64,000 bases of DNA, taken from the NCBI GenBank assembly GCA_002007465.1, contig LNAC01000135.1, forward strand, positions 2,388,420 through 2,452,419, read 5' to 3'. The translations under genes were made by a program, and so were the position numbers. The notes beneath the pieces were generated by a model, which did not search any database, was not told the origin of the DNA, and saw nothing but the letters and a program-made list of their open reading frames with translations. Positions 53,626 to 64,000 of this stretch are shown here, piece after piece (the first letter of the stretch is position 1; the number at the start of each line of letters is the position of its first letter). The DNA is from Ailurus styani (Eukaryota; Chordata; Mammalia; Carnivora; Ailuridae).

Positions 53626-54420
53626 CTATGTTTAATTTTTAAAGAAACTCCCAAGCTTGTCCAGAGTGACTGCACGATTTTCCATTCGATCAGTCATGTA
53701 TGAGTGATCCAGTTTCCTACAGCATAGCCAACATTTGGTGTTGCCACAGTTTTTCATTCTAGCTATTCAGACAGGTGTGTAGTGATTTCTCTTTGAGGTT
53801 TCGATTTTCACATCCTTTATGGCTAATGATGTGAACAATTTTTCACGTGCTTATTTGCCATCTATATATCCTCTTTGTGAAATGTCCATTTCTTTTGCCT
53901 GTTTTCTAATTGAAATTTTTTTACAGTTGAGTTTTGAGATTTCTTAATATATATTAGATACTAGTCCTTTGTCAGATGTGTGGTTTCCAAATATTTTCTG
54001 TTTGCAGCTTGTCTTTTCATCCTCTCAACAATCTTCTGCAGAATAAAAGTTTTCAATTTTGATAAAGTTCGATTAGCCAACTTTTCTTTTCATAAGGAAA
54101 AAAAAGAAAAAATCATCTTAACTATTCTAATTCCTCTGTTTCCAAATAGATTTTAGAGTAAACTTGTCAATATTACAGAAAATGTTGTTGGGACTTTGAT
54201 AGGAATTGACTGAAACCTATATATCAGTTTGTAAAGAATCTTTACTACACTGATTCTTCCAATCCACTACTACAGTGTCTTTCCATTTACTTACATCTTC
54301 TTTGATTTCTTTCATCAGCATTCTGCGGTTTTTGGCATATACTTCCTGTACATATTTTGTTAGACTTACACTTAAGTATTTAAGTTGTATTTTGAGCAAA
54401 TGTAAGTCATATTATATTTT

Positions 54421-54624
54421 ATTTATTTTTTTAAAAAGATTTTATTTATTTATTTGACAGAGAGAGAGAGAGAGATCACAAGTAGGCAGAGGCAGGCAGA
54501 GGGAGAGGAGGAAGCAGGCTCCCTGCCGAGTAGAGAGCCTGATGCGGGGCTTGATCCCAGGACCCTGAGATCATGACCTGAGCCGAAGGCAGAGGCTTAA
54601 CCCGCTGAGCCCCCCAGGTGTCCC
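54421..54624 (-). mobile_element. CAN SINE (mustelid-like subtype)
   Basis: Reverse copy ending CTGAGCCCCCCAGGTGTCCC. Confidence 0.93.
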
Positions 54625-55802
54625 AGTGGTATTACATTTTAAATTTCAATGTCCAAATGTTTATTGATAACATATGAAAATACACTATGTTTATCTTGTA
54701 TCCTCTAATCTTATTAAACTCACTCATTAGTTCTAGGAAGTTTTTGTTTGGTTTTGTTTTGGTAGATTCCTTGGAATTTTCTATATAGAAAATCATGTCA
54801 TCTGAAGCTAAGAAAAATTTATTCTTTTCTCATTTGTATGCCTTTTATTTTCTTCATTAGCCTACTGCACAGACTAGAACTTCCCATGTTATGTTGCGGT
54901 AAGAGTGGACATTTTTGCCTTGTTTTCTGTTTTAGGGAGAAAACTTTCATTCTTTCACTATAAAGTATAGTGTTAGATGTAGGTGTTTTGTAGATGTCTC
55001 TCATCAAGTTGAGGGGTTCCCCTCTATTCCTAGTTTTCTAAGAATTTTGATAATGAATGGCTGTTGAATTGTGTCAAATGCTTTTTCTATATCAATTGAT
55101 ATGATCATGTGATTTTTTTCTTTAGCCTTTTAATTGGGTGGATAACTGATTGATTTTCAAATATTAAAACAGTCTTGCATTCCTGGAGTAAACCCTACCT
55201 GGTCAGGATGTATAATTCCTTTTATACAGTGTTGAATTCTATTTGCTAATATTTAATTAAAGGAATTTGCCTCTATATTTATGAGGGATATTTGTAAATT
55301 TCTTTTTTGCACTGCCTCTGTCTGGTTTTGGTATCAGAGTAATACTAGCTTCATAAAATGAATTGGAATATGGCTTCTCTTCCATTTTCTGGAAGAGATT
55401 ATATATAGTCGGTGTTAATTCTTTAATGTTTGGTAAAATTCTATAGTGAAACCATCTGGACCTGGAAATTTTTGAGGGGGGGAGGGGAAGTTTTTTAATT
55501 ACAAGTTTAATATTGTTAGTTATAGGGCTATTCAAATTAGTGATTTCATATTGGGTGAGTTGTAGTAATTTGTTTTTTCAGAAATTGGTCCATTTCATCT
55601 AAATCGTCAAATTTATGTGTATAGAATTGTTACTAGTATTTCCTTATTATCCTTCAGGGTCTATAATGGTGTCCTCTGTACATACTTTATTATTGTCAGA
55701 AGGGGGTGAAGGTGTGGCTCTCTATGTCGTCTCCACTGATACCTGGGGGTTGGAGGAATGGGGGAGAGCCTTGGTACAACCTAAGGAATTTAGAAGTCTA
55801 GG

Positions 55803-55977
55803 CTTCCTGGGCCTGAGTGGCTCAGCTGGTTAAGCATCTTCTTCTGGCTCAGGTCATGATCCCAGGGTCTTCCCATTGGGCTCCCTGCTCAGTGAGGAGC
55901 CTGCTTCTCCCCCTCGTCCCCCCGCCCCACTTATGCACGTTCTCTCTCTCTCTGTCAAATAAATAAATAAAATCTAA
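55803..55977 (+). mobile_element. CAN SINE whose tail became a purine microsatellite
   Basis: Head GGGCCTGAGTGGCTCAGC, tail (AAAT)n then the purine tract. AAGTCTAGG occurs at 55794-55802 and again only after the tract at 56452-56460, so SINE plus tract form one insertion. Confidence 0.88.
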
Positions 55978-55981
55978 GAAA

Positions 55982-56027
<46 letters not shown>

Positions 56028-56451
56028 AAAGAAAGAAAGAAAAAGGAAGAAAGGTAAGGAGGAAGGGAGGGAAGGAGGGAGGGAGGGAGGGAGGAGGGAA
56101 GGAAGGAAGGAAGGAAGGAAGGAAGGAAGAGAAAGAAAGAGAAGGGAAGGAGGAAGGAGGGAAGGAAGGAAGGAAGAGAAAGAAAGAGAAGGGAAGGAGG
56201 AAGGAGGGAAGGAAGGAAGGAAGGATGGAAGGAAGGAAGGAAGGAAGGAAGAGAAAGAAAGAGAAGGGAAGGAGGAAGGGAGAGAAGGAGGGAGGGAGGG
56301 AGGGAGGAAGGAAGGAAGGAAGGAAGAAAGAAAAAGAGAAAGAAAGAAAGAGAAGGGAAGGAGGAAGGGAGGAAAGGAGGGAGGGAGGGAGGGAGGAAGG
56401 AAGGAAGGAAGGAAGGAAGGAAGGAAGGAAGGAAGGAAGGAAAGAAAGAAA
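55978..56451 (+). repeat. (GAAA)n/(GGAA)n/(GGGA)n purine microsatellite, about 470 bp
   Basis: Practically pure A/G on the plus strand, with repeated higher-order blocks such as GAGAAGGGAAGGAGGAAGG. Confidence 0.97.
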
Positions 56452-56786
56452 AAGTCTAGGTTTCCCACTGGACTTTTGCTAGTGTGAATGTGGGTGGGAC
56501 CATAGTGTTTTTTGTGGTGTTTGACTGGAGTAGAGTGGTTATTGTCTAAAAGTTTCCTGTCTTGCTAAATTACCCTTTTCCTGGTTCTTTGGCTAGAGAG
56601 AACAGCTTTTTTTTGGAGCTGCATCTATTGGCATTTAAAAACTACTGGCTTCTCTAGGTCTAAGTGTGGAATATATGAGACAAAAAAACCACAGGGAACT
56701 CACCCACTGTGTTCTTCCTTGAATCTTGAGGTCCCTTGCTGGTCTGTCTTCTTCTCTTCCCTTCCACCAGTGTCTCCTTATGTTAC

Positions 56787-56845
56787 ATCTATATATCTAT
56801 ATCTATATCTATATATATGTATATATATCTATGTCTATATATCTT
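56787..56845 (+). repeat. (TATATC)n / (TA)n low-complexity tract
   Basis: Repeated TATATCTA and TATATG units. Confidence 0.9.
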
Positions 56846-56943
56846 AGAATAGGGAAAATATATCTATTCTATCTTTTTGGCAGTGGAAGTACTATAAGAT
56901 ATATATAATTTGTCATTTGAAAGTATGAAGTTTAGTGATTTTT

Positions 56944-56969
56944 TAAAAAGACTTTTCACTTATTTACTT

Positions 56970-57017
<48 letters not shown>

Positions 57018-57154
57018 ACGCGTGCACACAAATGGGGGGAACGGCAGGCAGGAGACCCCACTGAGCAGGAAGCCCAACTTTGGGGATCAGTCCCAGGACC
57101 CTGAGATCATGACCTGAGCTGAAGGCAGACACTTGAGCCACCCAGGCACCCCTA
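56944..57154 (-). mobile_element. CAN SINE with expanded (AG)n
   Basis: Flanked by AAGTTTAGTGATTTTT at 56928-56943 and 57155-57170. A pure GA run spans 56973-57016. Confidence 0.95.
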
Positions 57155-57170
57155 AAGTTTAGTGATTTTT

Positions 57171-58260
57171 AAGTACAATTGTACTTAAAATTGTTGTACG
57201 GCCAACAGCACTATCCAATTCTAGAACATTTTCATCACTGCATAAACTTATTAGTAGGAACTTCCCATCCTCCTCTTCCCCTGCCAGCTGACAGTCACTA
57301 AACTGCTTTCTGTTTGTATGGATTTACTTATTGCAAACATTTCCTATAAATGAAATCATGTGTCCTTTTGGGTCTGGGTTCTTCATTTAGCATAATGTCT
57401 TAAAGTTTCATCCATGTTGTAGCATATGTCAGAATTTTGTTCCTTTTTATAGTTCCGTGTCATTTTATTGTATTGATATACCACACTTTATTCATTTATC
57501 AGTTGATGGACATTTAAGTTGTTGTTTTGTTTTTAAAGACTTTGTTTATTTGACAGAGAGAAAGACCAAGAGAGAGAACACAAGCAGGGGGAGTGGGAGA
57601 GGGACAAGCAGGCTTCCTGCCTAGCAGGGAGCCCGATTCTGGCTCAATGCGGGGCTCAATCCCAGGACCCTGGGATCATGACCTGAGCTGAAGGCAGGTA
57701 CTTAACGACTAAGCCACCCAGGTACCCTGGACATTTAGGATGTTTTGACTTGTGGCTATTATGAATAATGCTGCTTTAAATATTTGTGCAAAAGTTTTTG
57801 TGTCAATACATCTTCAGTTATCTTGAGTTTATATCTAGGAGTGGAATTGCTGAGTCATGTGGTAATACTATATTTAACTTTTTGAGGAACAACCAAATTT
57901 TTTCACAGTGGCCATACCACTTAATGTTCCCATAGGCAATGTACGAGGGTTCCAATTTTTTCATATCTTTATGGACACTTGTTATTTTCCTTTTATGTTT
58001 TTCTTATGGCCATCTTAGTGGGTGTGAAGTGGTGATTCAGTGTGGTTTTGATTTGCATTTCCCTGTTGGCTGATGATGTTGAGCATCTTTTCATGTGCTT
58101 ATTGGCCATTTCTATGTCTTTTTTGGAGAAATGATAACCTAAATCCTTTGCCTACTTTTAAATTGTTTTTGTTGCTGAGTTGTAAGAGTTCTTTGTACAT
58201 TTTGGATATATAGGATACCACAAGACTTCTGGCAAATATTTTCACCCCATTACCAGGAGA
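57171..58260 (-). mobile_element. Old L1 3' region, reversed
   Basis: CTTCATTTAGCATAATGTC, GCTATTATGAATAATGCTGC, TAGTGGGTGTGAAGTGGTGA in reversed L1 order. Interrupted by a SINE. Confidence 0.82.
57525..57727 (-). mobile_element. CAN SINE
   Basis: Reverse copy; flanks TGGACATTTA at 57507-57516 and 57728-57737. Confidence 0.92.
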
Positions 58261-58429
58261 CCTCTTTGCTTAAACTTTAATTGATGAATTAGTAAAATAT
58301 GCTGTTACTTCTATATAATACACAGTGTTTTAATGGTAACTGGAAACTACATAAAATGTGTGATCCCTTCTAGTAGACGGTTAACAATTTGCTTGGGGGA
58401 ACCAAAAATAAACATTTGAAACATTTAGT

Positions 58430-59130
58430 AACAACCACTAGCATCTATTAGAGTGGCTAAAATAAAATAGGAATAGAAGAAATTCACAATACCAACTGCT
58501 GGAAAAATGTGGAGCACCTGGAGTACTCACACATTGCTTGTGAGAATACAAAATGAGTCAGCCTCCTTGGAATGGTTTCATAGTTTCTTACATAATTAAA
58601 CATATACTTATCATATGATTCAGCAATCTGACTTGTAGCTGTTTGAAGACAAATGAAGATATATGTCCACATAAAAGCCTTGTATATAGACATTTATAAC
58701 AGTTATATTCAAAATTGTCAAAAACTATAAACATGTCAAATGTCCACTGACCGGTGAATGGAAAAATTGTGATACACCCATTCATACCACACAATACTAC
58801 TCAGCAATAAAAAAAACCCAAAAAACCAAAAACTCCTGATCAATGCAACTGCACAGATAAATATCAAAAGCATTTTGCTAAATAAAAGAAGCCAAATTAA
58901 AGAAAGCTACATATTGTATAACTTTATTTATATAACACTCTGAAAAACTATCAGACAGGAATATAAATTAGTGGATGCCAGGGACTGGGTTGGAGGCAGG
59001 ATTGACATCTTTTTGGGATGATGGACTGTGTTGGTTATATGGCTATGAATTTGCCAAAATTCTTAGAATGTACCTAAAAATGTTACTGTATGTAAAGTAC
59101 ACTTTAGTAAGTGATTTTACAAAAAAAGTT
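58430..59130 (+). mobile_element. Old L1 3' region
   Basis: ACTAGCATCTATTAGAGTGG, CACATTGCTTGTGAGAATAC, GTGGATGCCAGGGACTGGG in L1 order. Confidence 0.75.
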
Positions 59131-59223
59131 TAGTAACAATATCAAACCAATCATTTATGCATACATCTCACAGTTTTCAAACTTTTTTGTGTTAGGACAG
59201 TTTTCTTTAAAATTATGAAGGAT

Positions 59224-59418
59224 CTCTGGGATGCCTGGGTGGCTCAGTCGGTTAGGCATCTGCCTTCTGCTCAGGTCATGATCTCAGGGTCCTGGGATAG
59301 AGTCCCACATAGGGCTCCTTGCTTGGCGGGGAGCCTGCTTCTCCCTCTGCTTGCGTCTCCCTGCTTGTGCTCTTTGTCTCTCTCTCACTGACAAATAAAT
59401 AATAAATAAAATCTTAAA
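59224..59418 (+). mobile_element. CAN SINE inside the hAT fossil
   Basis: Flanks AAAATTATGAAGGAT (59209-59223) and AAAATTATGAAAGAT (59419-59433). Confidence 0.94.
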
Positions 59419-60387
59419 AAAATTATGAAAGATTTCAAAAAGCTTTTGTTTGTGTGGGTTTTGTCTACTGATATATTTATGTATTGATATATCACTGGAA
59501 ATTAACACTGAGAAATTTTAAAAAATTCGTCCACTAGTTTATTTAAGACAATAATTATTCCATTGGGTGCTACATTATGTAATATATTTTGTATGAGAAG
59601 TAATTATATTTTTCAAAACAAAGAACATTAATGCGAAGAAAAGTATTGATTTACATTTTTGTAAATTTCTTTACTGTTTGACTTAATAGAAGACAATTGA
59701 GTTCTCATATCTGTTTTTGGATTCAGTTGGTTGTGATAAGTTTTTTTTTAATTGAAGTGTCTGAAGGAAACCCAGTTTGACAGAGATATTTAGTAGAAGA
59801 AGCTAGGAGTATTTTCATTGCTTATTCAGATGATTGTAGATATTCTTCTTTTGTATGACGCCACAACTTGAAAGCAGTAACATCTTGAAGATTAGTTGTA
59901 ATGTGGAATCTTAAGCTATATCAATGAGCTTTTCATACTATCAACCAACAATTCAATTCTTTAGTCTATGTTGGACTTTACATAGATGTTTTACCTATAC
60001 ATGATTTTGTAGCATTATGCATCAGTCACTTGGAAAATATTGGTTTACTGAATTATCCAAGTCTTCTGATATATTTTATTATACCATGTCAGAAATCACA
60101 TTTATTAGTATTACCACTGATCTCCCCAGAAAAATCTTTACATAATGGAAGGACTATCAAGATCATGGTGACAGATATAAAGCTTTTTAAATATTAGTTT
60201 TTGCTTGAAAAATGAAAAATTTTTCTTGGTAAAAAATACTGCTAGGTGTTTTTTATGAAATGACAGTCTTATTCCATTTATCAGAAAATGGCTACCAAAT
60301 ACCAAGTCTAAAAAACCATAGTTTGTCTGTCAATCATACTTTGAAGTAAAATAGTGTGATTAAATCCAGAATATATAAAGACCCCCC

Positions 60388-60550
60388 CTGGGACACCTGG
60401 GTGGCTCAGTCGGGTTGTGATCCCAGGGTCCTGGGATTGAGTCCTGCATCAGGCTCCCTGCTTAGTGGGGAGACTGCTTCTCTCTGCCTGCTGCTCCCCC
60501 TGCTTGTGCTCTCTCTCTCTCTCTCTGAAAAATAAATAAAATCTTAAAAA
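60388..60550 (+). mobile_element. CAN SINE, internally shortened
   Basis: GGACACCTGGGTGGCTCAGTC head; the segment between head and GTGATCCCAGGGTCC is deleted. Confidence 0.9.
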
Positions 60551-60555
60551 AATAA

Positions 60556-61618
60556 TAAAGAACTCCTACAATATTAAAAAAAAGGCAAGGCAAAGAAGCA
60601 AAAAAAATGGACAAAGTATTGGAGTTGACATTTCTCCAAAGAAGATAATACAAATGGCCAATAAGCACATGAAAGGATGCTCAACATCATTAGTCATTAA
60701 GGAAATATAAAATAGGGTGTCTATTATCAGTAAAATGGAAAATAACAAGGATGGCAAGGATATGAAGATATTGAATCCCTGTGCATTGTTGGTGGGGATG
60801 TAAAATGGTGCAGCTGCTATGGAAAACAATTTGGTGGTTTCTCATAAAGTTAAACACAGTGTTATCATATAATCTAGCAATCCCACTTCTAGTTATATAC
60901 CCCCCCAAAATTGAAAGTAGGAACTCAGATACTTACACACCAATGTTCATTTTAGCCAATAGCCCGAAGACAGAAATAACCTAAGTGTGTATCGATAGAT
61001 GAATGGATGAACAAAATGTGGTGTACACATACAATGGAATACTTCTCATCCATAAGAAGTGATTAAATTTGGGGTGCCTGGGTGGCTCAGTCGGTTGAGC
61101 ATCCAACTCTTGATTTTGGCTCAGGTCATAATCTCAGGGTGGGAAGATTGAGCCCCTGGTCTGGCTCCACGCTCAGCAGGGAGTCTGCTTGAGATTCTCT
61201 CTTTCCCATTCCCTCTGCTCCTCCCCTTGCACTCTCTTTCTCTGTGTCTCTAAAATAAATAAATAAACCTTAAAAAAATAATGAAATTAAGTTACATGGT
61301 ACAACATGGATAAACCTTGAGAATATTATGCTAAGTGAAAAGAGCCAGACACAAAATAACAGCTATTATATGTTTCACTTATATGAAATACTTAAAGTTA
61401 GCAAATTCATAAAGACAGAAAGTGAAATAGAGGTACTAGGGCTAGGAGGAAGGAAAATTGCTTAATAGGTACAGTTTCTGTTTGGGATGATGAAAAAGTT
61501 CTGGAGATGGTGGTGATGGTTGCACAGCTTTGTAAAGGTACTTGCCACTGAATTGTGCACTTCAAATGGTTAAAGTAGTAAATATTATGTATATTTTGCC
61601 ACAATTTTTTTATAAAGC
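60556..61618 (+). mobile_element. 5'-truncated L1 3' region inside the hAT fossil
   Basis: CAAATGGCCAATAAGCACAT, CATTGTTGGTGGGGATGTAA, CACTGAATTGTGCACTTCAA in L1 order. Confidence 0.85.
61071..61280 (+). mobile_element. CAN SINE inside that L1
   Basis: GGGGTGCCTGGGTGGCTCAGTC head and AAATAAATAAACC tail. Confidence 0.93.
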
Positions 61619-61863
61619 TGTTCAGTTTATAACAGTGCACATGTGCTTTTTGCTGGACACTACCTAGTTGTTTTTAGTATGCAATTAAAGTACCTGATGT
61701 GTAAGTACTAACTCATTGAGACTTTTTAAGATGTGTCCTCATGCATCAAAATGTAATAACATTTTATGGTTTTTGTTGCTCTATTCAAGGCATTTTTTTT
61801 AAAAGGGAAAGTGGTTTTGTATTTCTGCAAGTATTTAATACAAACAAATACAATGTCAAATAG

Positions 61864-62115
61864 ATAGTTTAGTGCTATTGCTTTGATTCATACTAAGTTG
61901 TGAGCAGTTTTATCTCTCATTACTTTTGCACCGTCTGTGCAAAAGTCATGGTAGTTGTTCCAGGATAAATCATGAGAATCAAGAAAGTTATTCAATAGTC
62001 TGAATGTTTCTACATGGAATGTGTTCATTGCCAAGCATTCACGTGAAAGATGATGTTTGATGATTATTTGGCGCTGAATCTGGACAAATACAAGGAAAAC
62101 AGCATGTTTATAGAC
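61864..62115 (-). pseudogene. hAT transposase remnant
   Basis: On the minus strand from about 62115 down to 61891 one frame stays open for about 75 codons, then meets a TGA at 61890-61888 and continues IKAIA. It reads VFLVFVQIQ, then LLNNFLDSHDLSW, then FCTDGAKVM. That is the order of hAT/ZBED-type transposases: strand, spacer, SW turn, then the C-T-D-G-A catalytic-domain motif. Not functional: too short, with stops on both sides. Confidence 0.65.
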
Positions 62116-62151
62116 TTAATTTACTCTTTTTAAGCCAGAGAGTCATTTTTT

Positions 62152-62325
62152 AAAAAAGATTTTATTTATTTATTTAATTGACAGAGAGGGGGGGGGAACA
62201 CAAGCAGGGGGAGTGGGAGAGAGAGAAGCAGGCTTCCCACAGAGCAGGGAGCCCAATACACACCGGATCCCAGCAGCACCTGAGCCAAAGGCAGACGCAT
62301 AATGACTGAACCACCCAGGGGCCCC
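62152..62325 (-). mobile_element. CAN SINE inside the hAT fossil
   Basis: Flanks AGAGAGTCATTTTT and AGATAGTCATTTTT; G9 run in the body. Confidence 0.92.
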
Positions 62326-62353
62326 AGATAGTCATTTTTATTTTCAATTTTTG

Positions 62354-62549
62354 TAAAGATTTTATTTATTTGAGAGAGACAGAGAGAGTGAGAGCGAGAG
62401 AGTGAGCACAAGCAGGCAGAGGAGCAGAGGGAGAGGGAGAAGCAGGTACCCACTGAGCAGAGAGCCCAACTCAGGGATTGATTCCAGGACCCTGGGATCA
62501 TGACGACCAGAAGGCAGACACTTAACGGACTGAGCCACCCAGGCACCCC
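62354..62549 (-). mobile_element. CAN SINE inside the hAT fossil
   Basis: Reverse copy ending TGAGCCACCCAGGCACCCC, with (GAGA)n body. Confidence 0.93.
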
Positions 62550-63150
62550 AGAGACTCATTTTAAAATGTAAGAAAACTATAAATACATTTTCTTCTATTT
62601 TAGAATAAAATACCATTAAATACTTAAAAAACAGTTTTAGGTAAAAAATTAAAATTTCAAATTTCAACTTTCAAATTTTAAAAAAATTATTGAAAAATGA
62701 AACAACATTTAGTACCAACCTTTTATGGTTGTATAGTTGTGATGACCATTTCATGACTTCAAAACAACAATTTAGTCCATGGTAATGAGGTTGCAGAGAC
62801 TATAGCAGATATAACTGAGCATAGCCTGTAAGTGTGGTAGAAGTACTGAGAACAAATGTGGTTAATTTCTGAAAATGCACATATTTAAACCCTAATCCTA
62901 CTACCCCAGAAAATTCCAAAAAACACAAGAATACAAAAGGACGTATTTCATTAATTGTCAGAATGATGATGTCATCATATATCATGTAGCATCTGGAAAA
63001 CTCCATTGCATGCCCCTAAAATAGTAAGAGTAAAAAAAAGCAAATAATATCTTACTATTATTATGAAAATAATCTCATCTCTGTGGAAATCCTGAAAGAT
63101 TCTTGGGTATCTCCCACCGAAGTTTCTGTGGACATACTTAGAGAATTGAT

Positions 63151-63763
63151 TAATGGACATTCAAATATTGAATGTTCGGAATGTATAAGAGATTATATTA
63201 TGTACTGGAAAATATTTAAGGCATGTTTCCTAGTTCTCAAGAAACTCAATTTATATTATCAAATAATATTTGATGAATTGCTCAAGTTAGTGTGATTGGA
63301 AAAGGTAGTGTGATTGAACAAGTCAGTGTGAATTGCCCAAGCACAGGGCATATGTGCTGGGACGTCGGGGGATTCCTTCAGGGCTCTTGTAGTAGAAAAC
63401 TTACCCTCCTAACCACTGCCCAAACATCCTTTTATGAATTCTTACCCCTGGCCTTGTACTACATATCTTACACCCTTTCTCTTTTTACACTAGTCCAGTA
63501 ATTTGACATTTTGTCCCTTTTCTTCTTTTTACGGAACTCTACCTGTTTTCTGCAGCAGGCAAGAAATACGTGTTCTGAGTATCTTTATGCATATGTCCTG
63601 TAGCGATGCCCTGGAGACAGGAATTCTTTTTGAATTCTCACTCTGACTCTTGATCATATTATGTTGTTGTCATGAAATGAACTTTAGCGTTTCTCCTTCA
63701 CATGTGTAGAAGAAAGGCAGAGAGTTTTAATGAAATTTAAGTGTCAACTATTCTAATATTTCT
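63151..63763. other. No feature recognised
   Basis: Sequence right of the hAT fossil; no gene or named repeat seen. Confidence 0.5.
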
Positions 63764-63961
63764 TTTTTTTTTAAGATTTTTTATTTATTTATTTGACACA
63801 GAGAGAGAGATCACAAGTAGGCAGAGAGGCAGGCAGAGAGAGAGGAGGAAGCAGGCTCCGTGCTGAGCAGGGAGCCCGATGCAGGCCTCGATCCCAGGAC
63901 CCTGAGATCATGACCTGAGTCAAAGGCAGAGGCTTTAACCCACTGAGCCTCCCAGGCACCC
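63764..63961 (-). mobile_element. CAN SINE (mustelid-like subtype)
   Basis: Flanks TATTCTAATATTTCT on both sides; head TGAGCCTCCCAGGCACCC. Confidence 0.94.
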
Positions 63962-64000
63962 TATTCTAATATTTCTAATATTAGAAAATATACTCTGAAA

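Larger units (their letters stand above)
52795..55670 (-). mobile_element. Long old L1, reversed, broken by two SINEs
   Basis: Reversed L1 3' UTR (GAGATAATTGTAAATTCGTACC) leading into ORF2. A degraded reverse-transcriptase-region stretch is readable on the minus strand at 55257-55535 (NSFYEASITLIPKPD). SINEs at 53405-53626 and 54421-54624 interrupt it. Confidence 0.8.
59171..63150 (-). mobile_element. hAT-type DNA transposon fossil, nearly full length, interrupted
   Basis: The left end CAGTTTTCAAACTTTTTTG and the right end (63120-63150, ending CTTAGAGAATTGAT) look like degenerate inverted termini of a Charlie-type hAT element (CAGTGGTTCTCAAACTTTTT form). Body pieces known from the short non-autonomous relatives lie near each end (AAAGCTTTTGTTTGTGTGGG at left, ATCTGGAAAACTCCATTGCA at right). 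Between them lie SINEs, an L1 and transposase debris on the minus strand. Without the insertions about 2.2 kb of transposon remains. Family name not assigned. Confidence 0.68.

Noticed and set aside
55257..55535. Possible protein-coding exon (NSFYEASITLIPKPD)
   Set aside because: This is the reverse-transcriptase region of an old L1 ORF2 with frameshifts around it.
55974..56482. 164-codon frame of repeated FLPSFLPS and its opposite frame EGRKEGRK
   Set aside because: Translation of the purine microsatellite, not a gene.

Overview
The window is mammalian nuclear DNA: GT-AG introns, two CpG islands, and dense retrotransposon cover. It carries about 47 tRNA-derived CAN-type SINEs (SINEC) plus L1, MIR, MaLR and hAT fossils. 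CAN SINEs are confined to carnivores. The dominant subtype, whose tail reads as GCCTACTTGT(A/G)ATCTC before TCAAATAAATAAATAAAATC, points to a caniform and probably a mustelid-like species (inference). Nothing bacterial or plasmid-like is present.

Three protein-coding genes are recognisable, in the order known from human chromosome 2q31 (KLHL23 - SSB - METTL5). (1) Positions 1-8083, plus strand: the last two coding exons of KLHL23, which encode the final kelch repeats; its BTB/BACK part lies left of the window. (2) Positions about 33000-44205, plus strand: the whole SSB gene (La autoantigen), with a CpG-island promoter, a non-coding first exon and eleven coding exons encoding 406 aa. All splice sites are GT/AG and the frame stays open throughout. 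(3) Positions about 51400 down to about 43925, minus strand: the whole METTL5 gene (18S rRNA m6A methyltransferase), with seven coding exons encoding 209 aa and a CpG-island promoter. SSB and METTL5 converge tail to tail. The last METTL5 coding exon lies inside the SSB 3' UTR, so the two mRNAs should be complementary over roughly 280 bases.

The rest is introns and intergenic DNA. 8.1-32.9 kb separates KLHL23 from SSB and is built of SINEs, L1 fragments, a MaLR LTR and old repeats. 51.5-64 kb lies beyond METTL5. It holds a long degenerate L1, a SINE whose tail has grown into a roughly 470-bp purine microsatellite, and a nearly 4-kb hAT DNA-transposon fossil (59171-63150). That fossil is interrupted by SINEs and an L1 and still shows a short piece of transposase on the minus strand.

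I found no sign of an undescribed gene system. The points most worth checking are the hAT fossil, an L1 with an apparent 3' transduction in SSB intron 2, the duplicated promoter segment carrying two possible splice donors in METTL5, the SSB/METTL5 antisense overlap, and the absence of the expected UBR3 first exon.
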